From Prostheceraeus crozeri (Eukaryota; Platyhelminthes; Polycladida; Euryleptidae): 64,000 nt of DNA. The notes under the pieces were generated by a model that was not told the origin of the DNA, made no database searches, and saw only the letters and a program-made list of their open reading frames with translations. Where the stretch lies: positions 248,001 through 312,000 of the forward strand of contig CAJQUW010010273.1 of the NCBI GenBank assembly GCA_907163375.1. Reading direction: 5' to 3'. This document shows positions 11,847 through 22,783 of this stretch, piece after piece; position 1 is the first letter of the stretch, and each line of letters begins with the position of its first letter. The position numbers and the translations under genes are program-made.

Positions 11847-11955
11847 ACGTTCAAGTTGACTGATAGCAGATTCAACTTAATGATAGTATTCGCCAGTCTA
11901 AAGACTGCCCAGGGCAAACCGCGTGGAGGCTCTATCATGTCTTGCCCCATAGTGG
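11847..11955. repeat. 140 bp intergenic repeat, copy 3 (shorter)
   Basis: Matches copies 1 and 2 from ACGTTCAAGTTGAC through CTTGCCCCATAGTGG, then diverges. It lies directly upstream of the promoter of the 88 aa ORF. Confidence 0.85.
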
Positions 11956-12169
11956 ACGATTATACGGTAGTGTGTTAGTAGATTTCAATCACTGAAAAGG
12001 GAAGATGAGAATCATTTCATTTGTCTCATCAACGTTTATCATGGGAGCAATCATTGAAGGGGCATCTAATGATTTACATTTCACTCTACTCCATATCATA
12101 AAGACTGACCTTTGTCGAATGGCTGAAGTACTCTGACCTGGCGAGAGAAAGCATCACGTTGAGTATGAA

Positions 12170-12985
12170 GTCGAACGCCCAACATGAGCAACGGCTCAGA
12201 GGTTTCGGTCTAACAAACGACGAACAACCCGTGCAACACAATCCCTCTACGGCAGTACCCGCCGTCCCGAAGGAACGCTCGAGCAAAGGAGGTATTACAG
12301 AGATGATGTGCTTTATGAGCAGAAGTGAATCTCTTGATAGCAAGAGACTATTCAACTAGATAGCAAGTCAAAACAACCCGATAGCAGGACAAATGTATAG
12401 TCAGTAATTTACACTTAGTGAGGAATGATAGATTTGAGTGTAGTGAGTGGCACTCGATCCCGTCGACAGCCCGAAGGCCTTGTACTGATCACTAGGGAAG
12501 TGAGAGATCTTCCCCGATACCCGCTATTTACAGCTTAAGACATCATTGTCACTGCCCCGAAGTGGTAACAGCAACGCCGAGTCAAAGGTAGTGAACAGTA
12601 GCTGGGATCTAACCCCTCAAAGCTGCCTTAGACTTAGTTAAATTTGAAATCTGATAGCAGATTTGAACTCAGCATACTTGAAAACCTTGAGGAAACATCC
12701 CAAGTTATTGCTTTGAGCAGCTTGATAGCAAGCCGTAGAGAGCTTGATTCACCAGCGTTTTGCAATGGAGATGTTTAGAGGCCACCCATGACAAGATAGC
12801 TAAGACTCAACCGATTGGCGTTCAAAGTGCTACGTTGAGAACTGTGTCAAATGCCCAACATGAGACATGAGTTGTCCCAGCGGTTACGGTCTAAACTATG
12901 ACACACTCCCTTGCCACACTTATCACTACGGCATCGTCCGCCGTCCCGAAGGAACACCCTGTCAGTGGAATATTACAGCAAAACT
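12170..12985 (+). repeat. Two diverged copies of a CCGCCGTCCCGAAGGAAC block
   Basis: Similar stretches at about 12176-12300 and 12850-12985 share GCCCAACATGAG, a GTCTAA segment, CGCCGTCCCGAAGGAAC and a following ATTACAG. A faint third relative lies near 10747-10830. Short GATAGCAAG/GATAGCAGATT words recur between 12330 and 12740. No coding potential was recognised in 11956-13380. Confidence 0.55.
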
Positions 12986-13137
12986 CTCCGTGTCTTGCTC
13001 GCTTTCAGTGAAAAGCCGCTTATAGCATGAGACGACTGGCTCAGACATCATTAAAAATGCTTTCATTGACTTCAGCAGGGTCGAAAACCCCAGAAAACCT
13101 CCAAAACTAGTGAATTTAAATTTTTCAACTTTTTAGT

Positions 13138-13163
13138 ACTACTTATGAAATTTTATAAGTAGT
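13138..13163. repeat. Perfect 9 bp hairpin
   Basis: ACTACTTAT and ATAAGTAGT flank an 8-base loop. It sits in otherwise featureless sequence; a role in transcript termination is possible but unsupported. Confidence 0.5.
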
Positions 13164-13464
13164 CTATCACTTAGGGCAGGTCAATAGCGACCGAACCTTT
13201 TTTGAATCAAGTCAAACGGACTTGTAGAAGCAAAGTTACAAGCCTTTAAAGTTTTGGAGTCTTTTATGGCCTGGAGACGAAGGCCATCTCCTGGCGAACC
13301 TCTAAGTCTGACGCCTTAGCTGATATCAGCAATGAAATTTTCTAAGTCGGTTTCTTACAGAAACCCGGAATTTGGAATGTCCGAAGCTATCATCGGAGCT
13401 CAGAGAGACGACCTACCTCTGACAATCGCTCTCGTCTGAATGACACGTCTCTGTCGGTTCCCAG

Positions 13465-13475
13465 CTTATATAGTG
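13465..13475 (-). promoter_or_regulatory. Possible TATA box on the minus strand
   Basis: The minus strand reads CACTATATAAGCTGGG, a strong TATA-like core resembling those at 11298 and 11821. No clear ORF follows; it may belong to a transcript running into 13400-12400. Confidence 0.35.
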
Positions 13476-13499
13476 TGTGGCGATCAGCTGATGACGTAA

Positions 13500-14760
13500 T
13501 ACCCATCATCCAAACACTAAAAACCCGTCTATCTCCGGTTCTAGTACTCCGATTGAGCTGGAAATACACCATTTCCATGTAGAATTTGACGCTGAATCCG
13601 AATCTGGCCTCCGTTTTCCCATCCGATGCTTCGTTTTGGCTCCACAGTAGGCAGCCATCGCAAAAATTCTAACTCGTTTTTTCGAAAAATGTTGAAAATT
13701 TTTCTCTCCGATTGACTTGAAACTTACCATGCTGATAGAGAATTTCACGCTGATTCCAAATCTGAAATCCGTTTTCCCATCCGATGCTTCGTTTTGAAGC
13801 TAGAGCCCAAAACGTCCCAAATTCTAACTCTGTCGTTTTTCACCAATGTCCCAAATATTAAATGGCGTCTCACATCTAAACGAAGACAGATATGAACAAG
13901 CCGTTTCTTTCACTGAATTTGTCTCACTCTTACCTTTCAAACGAGCTATGGCACGACAAAATCCGTCCACTGGAAGCCAAAATCGAAGCGAGCTCTCCAG
14001 AGGGGGGGGACGTCAGCGAAAATTTTTCTCTCCGATTGCGTTCAAATTCACCATACCGATGCAGAATTTCACGCTGAATCCGAATCTGGCCTCCGTTTTC
14101 CCATCCGATGGTTCGTTTTGGCGCTACACACCAAAACGTCCCAAATTCTAACTCTGTCGTTTTTTCGAAAAATGTTGAAAATTTTTTCTCTCCGATTGAC
14201 TTGAAACTCACCATACAGATAGAGAATTTCACGCTGATTCCAAATCTGAAATCCGTTTTCCCATCCGATGCTTCGTTTTGAAGCTAGAGCCCAAAACGTC
14301 CCAAATTCTAACTCTGTCGTTTTTCGCCAATGTCCCAAAATCTTAAATGGCGTCTCACATCTAAACGAAGACAGATAGGAACAAGCCGATTCTTTCAGTG
14401 AATTTGTCTCACTCTTACCTTTCAAACGAGCTATGGCACGACAAAATCCGTCCACTAGAAGCCAAGATCGAAGCTAGCTCTCCAGAGGGGGGCGTCAGCG
14501 AAAAATTTTCTCTCCGATTGCGTTCAAATTCACCATACCGATGCAGAATTTCACGCTGAATCCGAATCTGGCCTCCGTTTTCCCATCCGATGCTTCGTTT
14601 TGAGGCTACAACCCAAAACGTCCACAATTTTACCTCTGTCGTTTTTCGGAAAAATTTTGAAGAAAAATATTTTCTCGCCGATTCCTTTCAAACTCACCAT
14701 ACCGATGCAGAATTTGACGCTGATCACGAATCTGAAGTCCGTTTCACTCTCCCGTGCCTC
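13500..14760. repeat. Tandem higher-order repeat of about 485 bp
   Basis: Units contain AATTCTAACTCTGTCG, CTCTCCGATTG, CATCCGATGCTTCGTTTTG and a longer section with CACATCTAAACGAAGACAG and CGAGCTATGGCACGAC. The longer section recurs at about 13821 and 14306, and a 150-160 bp sub-unit recurs at least six times. Open frames on both strands here are by-products of the repeat. The same family appears in opposite orientation at the right edge of the window. Confidence 0.85.
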
Positions 14761-14789
14761 CTTCACCCTCAAAACACACTCTCACTCCA

Positions 14790-15040
14790 CCACATCAACC
14801 TGATCGGTCGGCCAAGTCAACTCGGTCAACCAAGTCAACCTGGACGGTCGGCCACGTCAACCTGGACGGTCGGCCAAGACAACCTCTCACTCCAACCTGG
14901 GCGGCCGGCCAGGCGCGCTGTGTTTGTATGGGAGCTAGCCATTTCGAGGCGCGCTGTGCTTGTATTGGACCCACCCCATTTCAGAGCGCGCTGTGTTTGA
15001 ATTGGACCCACCCCATTTCAGGGCGCGCTGTGTTTATTAT
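14790..15040 (+). repeat. Minisatellites (GGACGGTCGGCCA type and 37 bp GGCGCGCTGTG type)
   Basis: Two short tandem arrays lie side by side. The first repeats GTCAACCTGGACGGTCGGCC with drift. The second has four units of about 37 bp beginning GGCGCGCTGTGTTTG and carrying TTGGACCCACCCCATTTCAG. They precede the Penelope-like fragment and may be part of its upstream target or its own 5' truncation point. Confidence 0.75.
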
Positions 15041-15054
15041 GGACCTTTACTTAC

Positions 15055-15772
15055 TACTACCAAGGTCTACAGAAAGAAAACACACACGGACTTATATATT
15101 AATGAAAGTTCGAATCACAGCGAACGGGTCAAGTCGGGAGTTTTGAAAGGTTTGATAAGACGAGCGATGAAGGTATGTGACGGAGACAATAGAGAGGAGG
15201 AATTTGAACATCTGAAGTGGGCTTTTCGGCAGAATGGTTACAGCAGAGGTTTCATAGAGAGATGCTTTCGATCAGTCAGGAAGGAGGAAATACATGTAGA
15301 TGTGAAAGTTGATGATTGGGAAGGAGTAGTCTGTTTGCCATACCAAAAGAATTTGTCTGAGAGAATTTACAACATTATGAGAAGGCACAAGATAAAAGTG
15401 TTCGAGAAGAATTCCGGTTCTATCGGGAAAGGACTCATAAGAAAGAGGGAGGCAATGGAAAGGAAAGAGATAATTTACAGTATTCCTTGCTCAGATTGTG
15501 ACAAATTTTACATCGGAGAGACAAAACGAGGTCTGGAGGTGAGAACAAAAGAGCACCAGAAAAATGTTGAAAAAGCAAGTATTACTACCTCTGAGATAGC
15601 GAAACATTGTTGGGAAGAAGGTCATAGGATGGCGTGGCGGGAAGGGCGGATTTTAGCTGGTGAGGGGCATTGGTATAAGAGAAAGGTGAAGGAAGCGGTG
15701 TTATCTGAGAGGACGGCGAGTTTCAACAACAGGTGGGAGATTAGCCAGGCATGGAAAGGTCCTCTGGTGTGA
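15055..15772 (+). CDS. Penelope-like element, C-terminal RT/GIY-YIG part (5' truncated)
   Basis: The ORF from about base 15055 encodes the end of a Penelope-like polyprotein. The RT tail begins VYRKKTHTDLYINESSNH and continues VKSGVLKGLIRRA, both hallmarks of the family. It is followed by a GIY-YIG nuclease with IIYSIPC, DKFYIGET and a KEHQKN segment. The nuclease makes the nick used for target-primed insertion. The ORF runs intact to TGA at 15772; the reverse transcriptase catalytic core is missing, so this is a 5'-truncated copy, as is common in the family. An upstream in-frame ATG at 14960 lies in minisatellite and is not a plausible start. Confidence 0.88.
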
Positions 15773-15943
15773 GGGGCGGGTACGAGGGATCAGTTACTTT
15801 TGCAGGTGTGACTCCCTATTGTTAAGACTTGATGAAAAGATTCCCTTTCATATCATATGCTAATTGATTTGACATGCTTGGACAGTGATGTTTGAAAGTT
15901 AATTGACGATGTATATATCTTATCTCAAATGTGAAGAATAACA

Positions 15944-15998
15944 CAATTGCCTGAAGATGCCTGTAAGACGCAGGTGAAAGGCCTTGCAAAAACTGTTG
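15944..15998 (+). ncRNA. Hammerhead-ribozyme-like motif at the Penelope 3' end
   Basis: CTGAAGA (fits the CUGANGA core), a CCTG...CAGG stem II with a short loop, and GAAA follow each other at 15951-15979. TTGC before the core can pair with GCAA after it as a short stem I. Penelope-like elements are known to carry minimal hammerhead motifs near their ends. Stem III would be very short, so activity is uncertain. Confidence 0.5.
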
Positions 15999-16003
15999 GT
16001 TTT

Positions 16004-17285
16004 TTATTACGTGGTTTCTGTTCGGAAGCTTAGTGCTATTTTATTGATTAGAAAATGATTTGTTTGAGTTATACGTGGAGGCAATATATGATGCAACGGG
16101 TGATCATCTGACATGCATTTGCACAAAAAGTTATAAATCAGGGTATTTCGGCGATCTATAAATTCGGAAAATGTGCGGCAAGAACATGATTCATCACAGA
16201 TGATGCAATGTGACCGTCTAAAAATTTGATCGATTTTAGCACTGACTGAACATTGCAGGTTTCCGAAAACCGGTGTGCAGTATAATAAAAGGGATTCAAT
16301 CAGACATCGAAAAACGCATATTAGTTTAGGATGATCTACGAACAGCTTTAGTTCTCGCAGTATAAATAGTCGTCGGTTCGCAGCTCTCACGGTGTTTGAA
16401 AAGTGAACATCCCACTTCAACTTATTTGTCCATGTCAATCCAAGAATGCTCAAGCTGTCGACGACTTTGATGTTGTGGTAAACTGGACAAGAAAATCTTC
16501 GACTATGCTGGATTACCATTTGCCGAGACTTTTCTTTGTTGAGTATCATATCATTTTCCATCATCCAGTCCTCTATATAATGTAAGTTATTTGGACAAAC
16601 ATTGTCTTTGCTGTAACCTTCAATTAGTGTCAAATCATCGGCAAACTTGACCAACAGAGCTTCATTATTCGGAGAAATACTTAAAGAGGACAGAAGCATG
16701 TCAAATAGATAGGGACCCAGGACAGAACCTTGGGGTATCCCTGAACTGGCCCTGAATAAAGCTCTGTATTTGCTCTCGATTGAAACACGTTGAAATCGGT
16801 CATTCAGATACGAGGTAAGCCAAGTAAGGAATCTTTCATTGAACCCTGATTTCAAGAGATAGTTTATCAGTCTATTGTGTTGCAGCTTATCGAAGCTTTT
16901 TGACATTTCAAGGCACAATATACGAATAGAGGAGTTATCATCATTCTCCATGAAAGATGTTGCCCGGTCATGAATTTGTATAAGGGCGCTCGATGTTGAC
17001 CCCAGCGGCCGGTATGCGTGCTGATTCTTTCCGAAGTGTCGTAGAAAGTGGCACTTCATTGAGTTCAACACCGATCGCTCGAAAACTTTGGAGAGTATGG
17101 GTAAGAGCGAAATGGGTCGATATTCTGAGGATGTACCTTGCTTAAGAATTGGTCTGACAATAGCGTATTTTCATATATCAGGAAATGTCTTACTAGATAC
17201 TGATTTGTTGAAAATATCAGCAAGTGGATCACAAATAAAGTCTTCACACTCACTAAGCAACCGAGCGGGGATAGCGTCGTAACCA
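16004..17285 (-). pseudogene. CR1/L2-like LINE, reverse transcriptase part of ORF2 (3' portion)
   Basis: Minus-strand coding runs from GYDAIPARLL at 17285 to a TAA followed by a short AATAAAAAACC tail near 16004. It covers RT motifs: LSKVFERSVL, the QHAYRPLGSTSSAL region, SGIPQGSVLGP, and FADDLTLI with the paired catalytic aspartates near 16640. The motif A position reads CLEMSKSFD, where the first catalytic residue is normally Asp. One in-frame TGA at 17171-17173 interrupts KTFPDI-KYAIVRP where Trp is expected. The 5' portion of the same copy lies at 27207-29197, separated by two nested insertions. Inactive. Confidence 0.88.
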
Positions 17286-17560
17286 CCCAGTCAACCGTCA
17301 CACGTGTTTAACACGTGTTTTTTTGGTATCATAATAGTGACACAAGATAAACGCGTGTTTAACACGTGTTTTTTTATAGTCAAAATATTTACACAACATA
17401 AACACGTGTTTAACATATGTATTTAATGCAAAATCTAACACATCTTTTAATTGGCAAAACATACATGACAAAAACACATGTCAATCACATCTGATTTTAC
17501 ATATGATAAATCATACACGTGTTATACACGTGTATTATTTGCATATAGTTCCAGATGAAA
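17286..17560 (+). repeat. Left terminal region with clustered ACACGTGT words
   Basis: The terminal inverted repeat proper is about 22 bp. Beyond it, ACACGTGTTTAACACGTGTTTTTTT-like phrases recur three times, then become sparser by 17530. CACGTG is also a bHLH E-box core, which could recruit host factors; that is inference. Confidence 0.75.
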
Positions 17561-19640
17561 ATAAAATATCCTTTTCAAATAATTGAATAAAAATTAGTCA
17601 CACAGTCATCATTTTGCTCTCGAAATGCACTTCCATACTTCGATTTTATAAATAGATGTAAAAGCAATTGTGTAATTGCAATCAAACTGTTGTAGGTTGC
17701 TCTTTTTGCAGTCATCCTTCAAGTTAAGTCTGTTGTGTTATTGAGGTTAATAATCAATATTCAACAGTGTTTCAGGATCCTGTATTTTTCAAGTCGTATA
17801 TTGCAAATCAGTTAACCGTTCATCACTCTAATTCCCATTAGATATAAGAAAAGAATTGTAGTTTATGCTTATTTTTCACATCATTGCTAGCAATATTCTG
17901 CCCAGATATTAACGAATATATATATATGACATGAAAGGTGCTGGATATTGTGGGTGATTGATCTATGCTGTCCTTCATATATCTCTTTTAAAAATTATGC
18001 TTCAGAAAAGCAGTTTAATGTTTTCCTGTCTGAATTCCTTTTTCTGGACTCTGTCTTTAATGGCACTCATATGATTAAATTAAATTTAAACACTTTACGT
18101 ATTCAAACAATATTTTTTAAAAAAACAAGAAATTGATTTCATAAGATTAGAATTTTCCCTACTAATTTACAAGTAGCTGTCGTAATAAGCAAAAAAATAT
18201 CATATGGAATAAGCTACTGAATTGACTAAGAATTAAGTTAACATTGGTCAATAAGTATATATTCAATATACTTTTAACATCATAAAATTTCAAAAGTCAA
18301 ATGAGATTCGGCATATGCATAGCTTATGTAATTACATATAAGATGTAGCATTTATTTGAATTTATTATGAATGCAAATACATTCTAAGATTCATAAGATT
18401 ACTGACTGCTGTTCTGTGTTACTTATTCTGGATTCCAATGTCTAACAATGTAAAATAAAACGTCTAATTTTACTAATCTTACATGTATTATCAATTTATG
18501 TATACATATACATGTATGTATAATTGAAAATGCTGATAAAATTCTAAAACTACAGAAAATCATGGCAATATTGAACCATCGGTAAAAAAATGAAAAACTC
18601 TATAGTTAGACGCACTAAGTTACATTTCTTTAAGTCGCAGTCATCGGACATCATTATATGATCCGATGTCTATTCTCAAAGTTCTATTAAGTGGCAATTT
18701 ACAATAGTTTTAATCTTCTAACATTATCTATGATTGAATAATTCAATTTGTTAAGGATCTTCAAGATTCCTAAAAAATGAACTTATCGCAAGTTTGTGAA
18801 AATTCGTCAGCCGGAATGCAATTTTCTGAGTGTGTTATTCATTTATATTTCAGCCAATGAAGACGCGTTATGCTACCGTAATAGCCAATGAAAATACGAT
18901 AAACAGATTTGATGAAGGAAGATCTAATTTGTGCCGTAAATGAAAAGATTGACTAATGAGTGCAATACAAAATGTGCAGCTTGACTGCCTTCATAAGAAT
19001 TAAACCACAGACATCGGCTCATAATATCAATACTATAATATTAAAAATCATGCCGGGACTTCACTAGTTAATATATTATGATCTTACACAGATATCCATC
19101 ATCAAAATCAAATATAGTGTTCTGCGAAAGTAAATTTCTGATAATTGTAAGTGATCCTACAATATTATGAATTACAATGAATGAATCATCGTAAGGAATG
19201 TTCATTATTTGTAATATAGACGACGGGATTATATAATGAACAGCCCTGATCCAAAATAATAGATGAGATCTCGTTTTGTTTAAGTCTAGATTGCTTTGAG
19301 AGGATTAAGCATAGGGATTAAGACTGTAATGTTTAAATGATATGTTTTCGCGAGTACATAGGTCTTGTGTTTTAGTTTGCACGATTATGAATAACATACA
19401 CTTTCCCTGAACTTTCAAAGTTCTGGTTTTCCTTGGCATTCCTAGAATATGTATTTACTTGATATTCTGTACACATAAGACATACATCTGGCTAGAAGTT
19501 GAAAAAAAATATTTTGGCTAAGTTTTGTTTTTTTGGTTAAGCCAAATTTTCCTTTTCCAACTCGAGTTATGATAGCCTGGCGTTAGGCCATTTGACGTTA
19601 AATCGATTAATAACCGGAATCCTTCATGGACAGAGTACTT
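17561..19640. other. AT-rich non-coding interior, no gene seen
   Basis: About 2 kb of AT-rich sequence without a credible ORF or RNA gene. Two GCCAATGAA words (CCAAT-box-like) at 18852 and 18887 could belong to a promoter of the downstream gene, but no TATA box or start site could be chosen. Confidence 0.5.
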
Positions 19641-19689
19641 AGGGATTTTGTTATTGATTGAGAGTCCCAGAAATTTTTTTCAAACCACA

Positions 19690-20100
19690 AAATCAGTAAA
19701 ACATGGCTTCTGTTCTCAGCATTCTTCTAGTTCTAGTGTACGCTGTGCTGCGGTGCATCACCTGGTTGTCGCTGTTTTCGTTGCGATAGTCCAAATCACC
19801 TTGCCAATTTCACGAATTATCCTGCCCGTCATGGTCGAAGTGTAGGTCTCGAGGACAATGCTAGATGTTGTAAGGCGAATAATGTAAATGCCCTGTCTTC
19901 CTTGCCAGAAACTCCAGATTCACCGCCTTATGACCCAACTTAATACGCTTTTTCTTTGGGGATTCTTCTCGACATAGCCTACCGGTACTACTGTTGAGGT
20001 TACTGTTGGTGGACAGTTATTGACGATCATTGATACTGGTAGCAACTTTGCTGTGGATAAGCCGACTTGGGAATTGAAATACAAGTAAATTCAATGCATG
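19690..20100 (+). pseudogene. Retroelement gag-pol fragment (fossil)
   Basis: A zinc-knuckle-like CFRCDSPNH cluster is followed by a retropepsin-like segment with VGGQLLTIIDTGSN. This order (nucleocapsid, then protease) is that of LTR-retroelement gag-pol. Only a few hundred bases remain; it is broken and old. No LTR was found. A pepsin-like host exon is a weaker alternative. Confidence 0.4.
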
Positions 20101-20268
20101 TCATGGCCTTTTGTGGACAAGCTCTTTACACATGGTCTGCAGGATGGTCTCGATATTCTAGGGAAGTTTCCGGCTGAAATAAGCCTCCCATCCGGAATAT
20201 CGTGTTTCTTACATGTAGCAATTTATTTCAATATACATTTCATCAAGTTTCATTAAGTGTGAGCGACT

Positions 20269-20496
20269 CTGGTCCTCGCTGCATCTCATTGAGAATGACG
20301 GTAGAATGAAAGTTACAAATTAAGCAAATCCTCGTGCTCGCTGCTTGTGTTCGACGCAGCATCTGGCGGCTTAAAATGATAAATTTCGTGATATATTAGC
20401 CAGAAACGGATATCCGTCGTGGTTTATTCGAAAATATTCGAACGTCATTACCCGTCATATTCTCGTTATACTCCATTGAGATGCAGCGAGACCCAG
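20269..20496. mobile_element. Small MITE (228 bp)
   Basis: CTGGTCCTCGCTGCATCTCA at the left end is mirrored by TGAGATGCAGCGAGACCCAG at the right end, with few mismatches. The interior is non-coding. Target duplication is not evident. Confidence 0.55.
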
Positions 20497-20699
20497 AATA
20501 TATTGATGCAAGGCAATTTACGGTTTAAAATGTAAAATGTTTCTACTGATTTTTATACTTCATACTCTCATGCCTGCTGGTTTACTAATGATAAGAAATT
20601 GATGGAATAGTAGCTTAGCTACTTTTCTATTAGATGTAGTCTGTATTTAGGCCTGAATCACAGAAACCATGTATTGCCTTTCAGATGCCACACAATTGC

Positions 20700-20960
20700 A
20701 ATTTCTTCCTCCTATTCTTTCGGTCAGATTCATCTTTCATAATTGCTCCGCGTGTATTTTTGGTCTTTCCGGGAAAGTCAGCGAACTGGAATTCAAAAGA
20801 TTGGGTGAAACATAGTAGCGAAGAACTTTCAGTTACTTATACGTGCGATAGCTGGTCTGCATCTGGTGTCGTAATTCAGGTCGCGGAGGAGAGAGATGAG
20901 CTAACTGACGCCCTGACAAAAGCCAAAGATTTAAGATTTAATTTGGAAGGTCGTGCTTGC
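20700..20960 (+). CDS. Possible upstream exon of the DUF4806 gene
   Basis: Open reading with GVVIQVAEERDELTDALTK resembles the region that precedes DUF4806 in related proteins (a charged helix after an N-terminal recognition segment). Splice borders are not certain: CTTTCAG at about 20685 could be the acceptor and AAGGTCGTG near 20950 a weak donor. Treat as tentative. Confidence 0.35.
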
Positions 20961-21274
20961 TGACATTTTGAGTTATTTTCATAGATACAAATTTCCCAGT
21001 TCAAGAAATATTGTTCCATCAGTAAGTACGAAATCATTCCAAAATATTTTTATCTGTTCATTCCTGATAAAATAACATTTTCTTGATTGCGTGAATAGGA
21101 TGTTTTCAAATAGCGAAAAAATGAACACATCAAAACACATGCGAGGTGCTCACGCGATCTGAATCCGATAAATATATTTGATAGGCCTACTTGATTAAAA
21201 TAAATGAGGAAATTAAGGAAATATTCACTAAGGGGTCATGATATGTATGACATATTTTCATTAATGTCTTTCAG

Positions 21275-22783
21275 AATATCCCAAAAAATCAGGAGAAGCC
21301 GTTATCTGCCGCGGAGGAAGTAGTCTCCAAACGACCAAGAAAAACGTTGCCAACACCCAAACCAATTAGCACGTCTTCTCCTGTTTTTGATTTGGAATCT
21401 TCTGAAACTGCGCATCGTCCATCAGTGTCTGCTCCTGAGTTATCCGAAACGAGACCTCACCTATCACAGGCCGCATCTGATTGCTCACTAGTCACGTTCG
21501 AGTCATCAGAAATAACATCTGATCTAAATAAGACCATTCAAGACACAACTGAAATTAGAGTATCATTTCAACTCAATCAGATACAAGAAAGAATTGCTAC
21601 TCTTGATGCACAAAACAAGGTGATTATGGAAACGCAAACAAAAATTTTGGCAATTTTAAGCTCGCGGCGAGCTGAGGATGATCTAGAACTCGATGATGAA
21701 ATGCCATCCTTACCGATAAAAGACGGCAATGAATTGGAGGCTTTGAATGAGTTTTTGAATGAACGCAGTAAACGGAAGCACTTAGCAGCAGTGTTGTCAA
21801 ATTACGCGGGTGACGGATTTCCGGCAACAACACGTCTAATTCTGAAGAAGCTATTTTCAAAGGAACTCGCCTCAAAAATGAATTGGGCAGGACAAAGAGA
21901 CAATCACAAAATTCATTTGAAGAATTGCGAAAACGTTCTGAAAATTATATATGGTGAGTTAAAACAAGAATGATAATTTGACCATTAACTGCTGAAATAG
22001 GGATACTTCAGTACATAGCATTTTCTAAATCAATTTCGATTCATTTTCTGTTAGTTACTTTATACTCGTCTAATTCTCGGTAATGTTAAGTCAGTAACAC
22101 CTAACATGGACTATACGCTGTTTATAGACTAAACGCGTCGTGTCAGTGTTTTAATATCACTAAGAATGAATTTTCATCATTAATTCGAGAGCGAATTGTT
22201 TCTCATTTTTAACTTTCGAATTATGATAAATCTCTTTTCGCACAGTAATGAACACTAACTTAACAACACTACCTGGTCTACCCGAAAAACATGAAATACT
22301 TGTGCCGATTTAATTATATTAACATCAATCAAAGAATCTATACACAAAATCTATACACAAAGAGATGAACTTTCTAAATTACAATAGCTGAAATTTGCCA
22401 CTTAAGGTTGTGAGCCTATCCTATACCAAAACCGCCCGTTTGGAAAATCCTAAGATTTTGTAAAATATTTCCTTAACTCATACAGGTATAGAGGCTATAG
22501 CAGAACATGCAACATAAACACAAGCGGTAGATGCTTCAAACATTTATCATGGGATACAATATTTTTGATTTCGAAGTACATTCGGGGACATAATATCTTA
22601 CGATTGATTTGATTTGTCGATTTTATATAGATTGTCGTTTTTATATGGCGCTGTTTCTTTTAAGACGTTCATATTGAATTTATTTCAGTTTCTGTACATC
22701 GATGTCACGAGGACTCAACCTACGATATGGTAAGCAAGACCATCAAAGAATGGTTGAGAAACCAGATTTGCCGAAAAAAGTGA
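21275..22783 (+). CDS. DUF4806-domain gene, two 3' exons
   Basis: Exon 21275-21953 opens after a TTTCAG acceptor and stays open for 226 codons: a Pro/Ser-rich linker, a coiled-coil-prone stretch (QLNQIQERIATLDAQNKVI) and a DUF4806-like domain from LPIKDGNELEALNEFL to NCENVLKIIY. It ends at a GTGAGT donor. Exon 22689-22783 follows a TTTATTTCAG acceptor, keeps phase 1 and ends the domain with TIKEWLRNQICRKK and TGA. The spliced part is about 257 residues and has no break. An upstream exon probably exists near 20750-20950. DUF4806 proteins are common in invertebrates and often repeated with transposons; their biochemical role is unknown. It lies wholly inside the 8.1 kb element. Confidence 0.75.

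Larger units (their letters stand above)
7831..13500. mobile_element. Possible DNA-virus-derived segment (fossil, uncertain)
   Basis: This interval has several short ORFs, mainly on the minus strand, with TATA boxes just upstream of two of them and repeated intergenic blocks. One ORF region resembles an exonuclease family of large dsDNA viruses. A variant of the satellite (CATTTGGAAATAGTAGCACAC at 10345) recurs near the end of the first ORF block, tying the satellite and this segment together. Taken with the large inverted repeat next door, a herpesvirus-like or similar large DNA virus remnant is possible, but no capsid, polymerase or terminase gene is visible. It looks partial and partly broken. 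Confidence 0.3.

Noticed and set aside
10845-11955. Integron-style attC sites and gene cassettes
   Set aside because: The 140 bp repeats lack attC architecture (no R and L boxes), there is no tyrosine recombinase gene, and the context is eukaryotic.
12420-13120. Structured RNA or rRNA fragment (G+C-richer stretch)
   Set aside because: No rRNA, snRNA or tRNA signatures were recognised; only diverged direct repeats are visible.
13846-14772. Several ORFs of 60-136 codons on both strands
   Set aside because: All come from the 485 bp tandem repeat and recur with it in every frame.
14960-15054. Upstream ATG of the Penelope ORF
   Set aside because: It lies in the 37 bp minisatellite; family similarity starts only at VYRKKTH near 15055.
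15480-15600. Bacterial-type GIY-YIG homing endonuclease
   Set aside because: The preceding RT tail motifs place it in a Penelope-like element.
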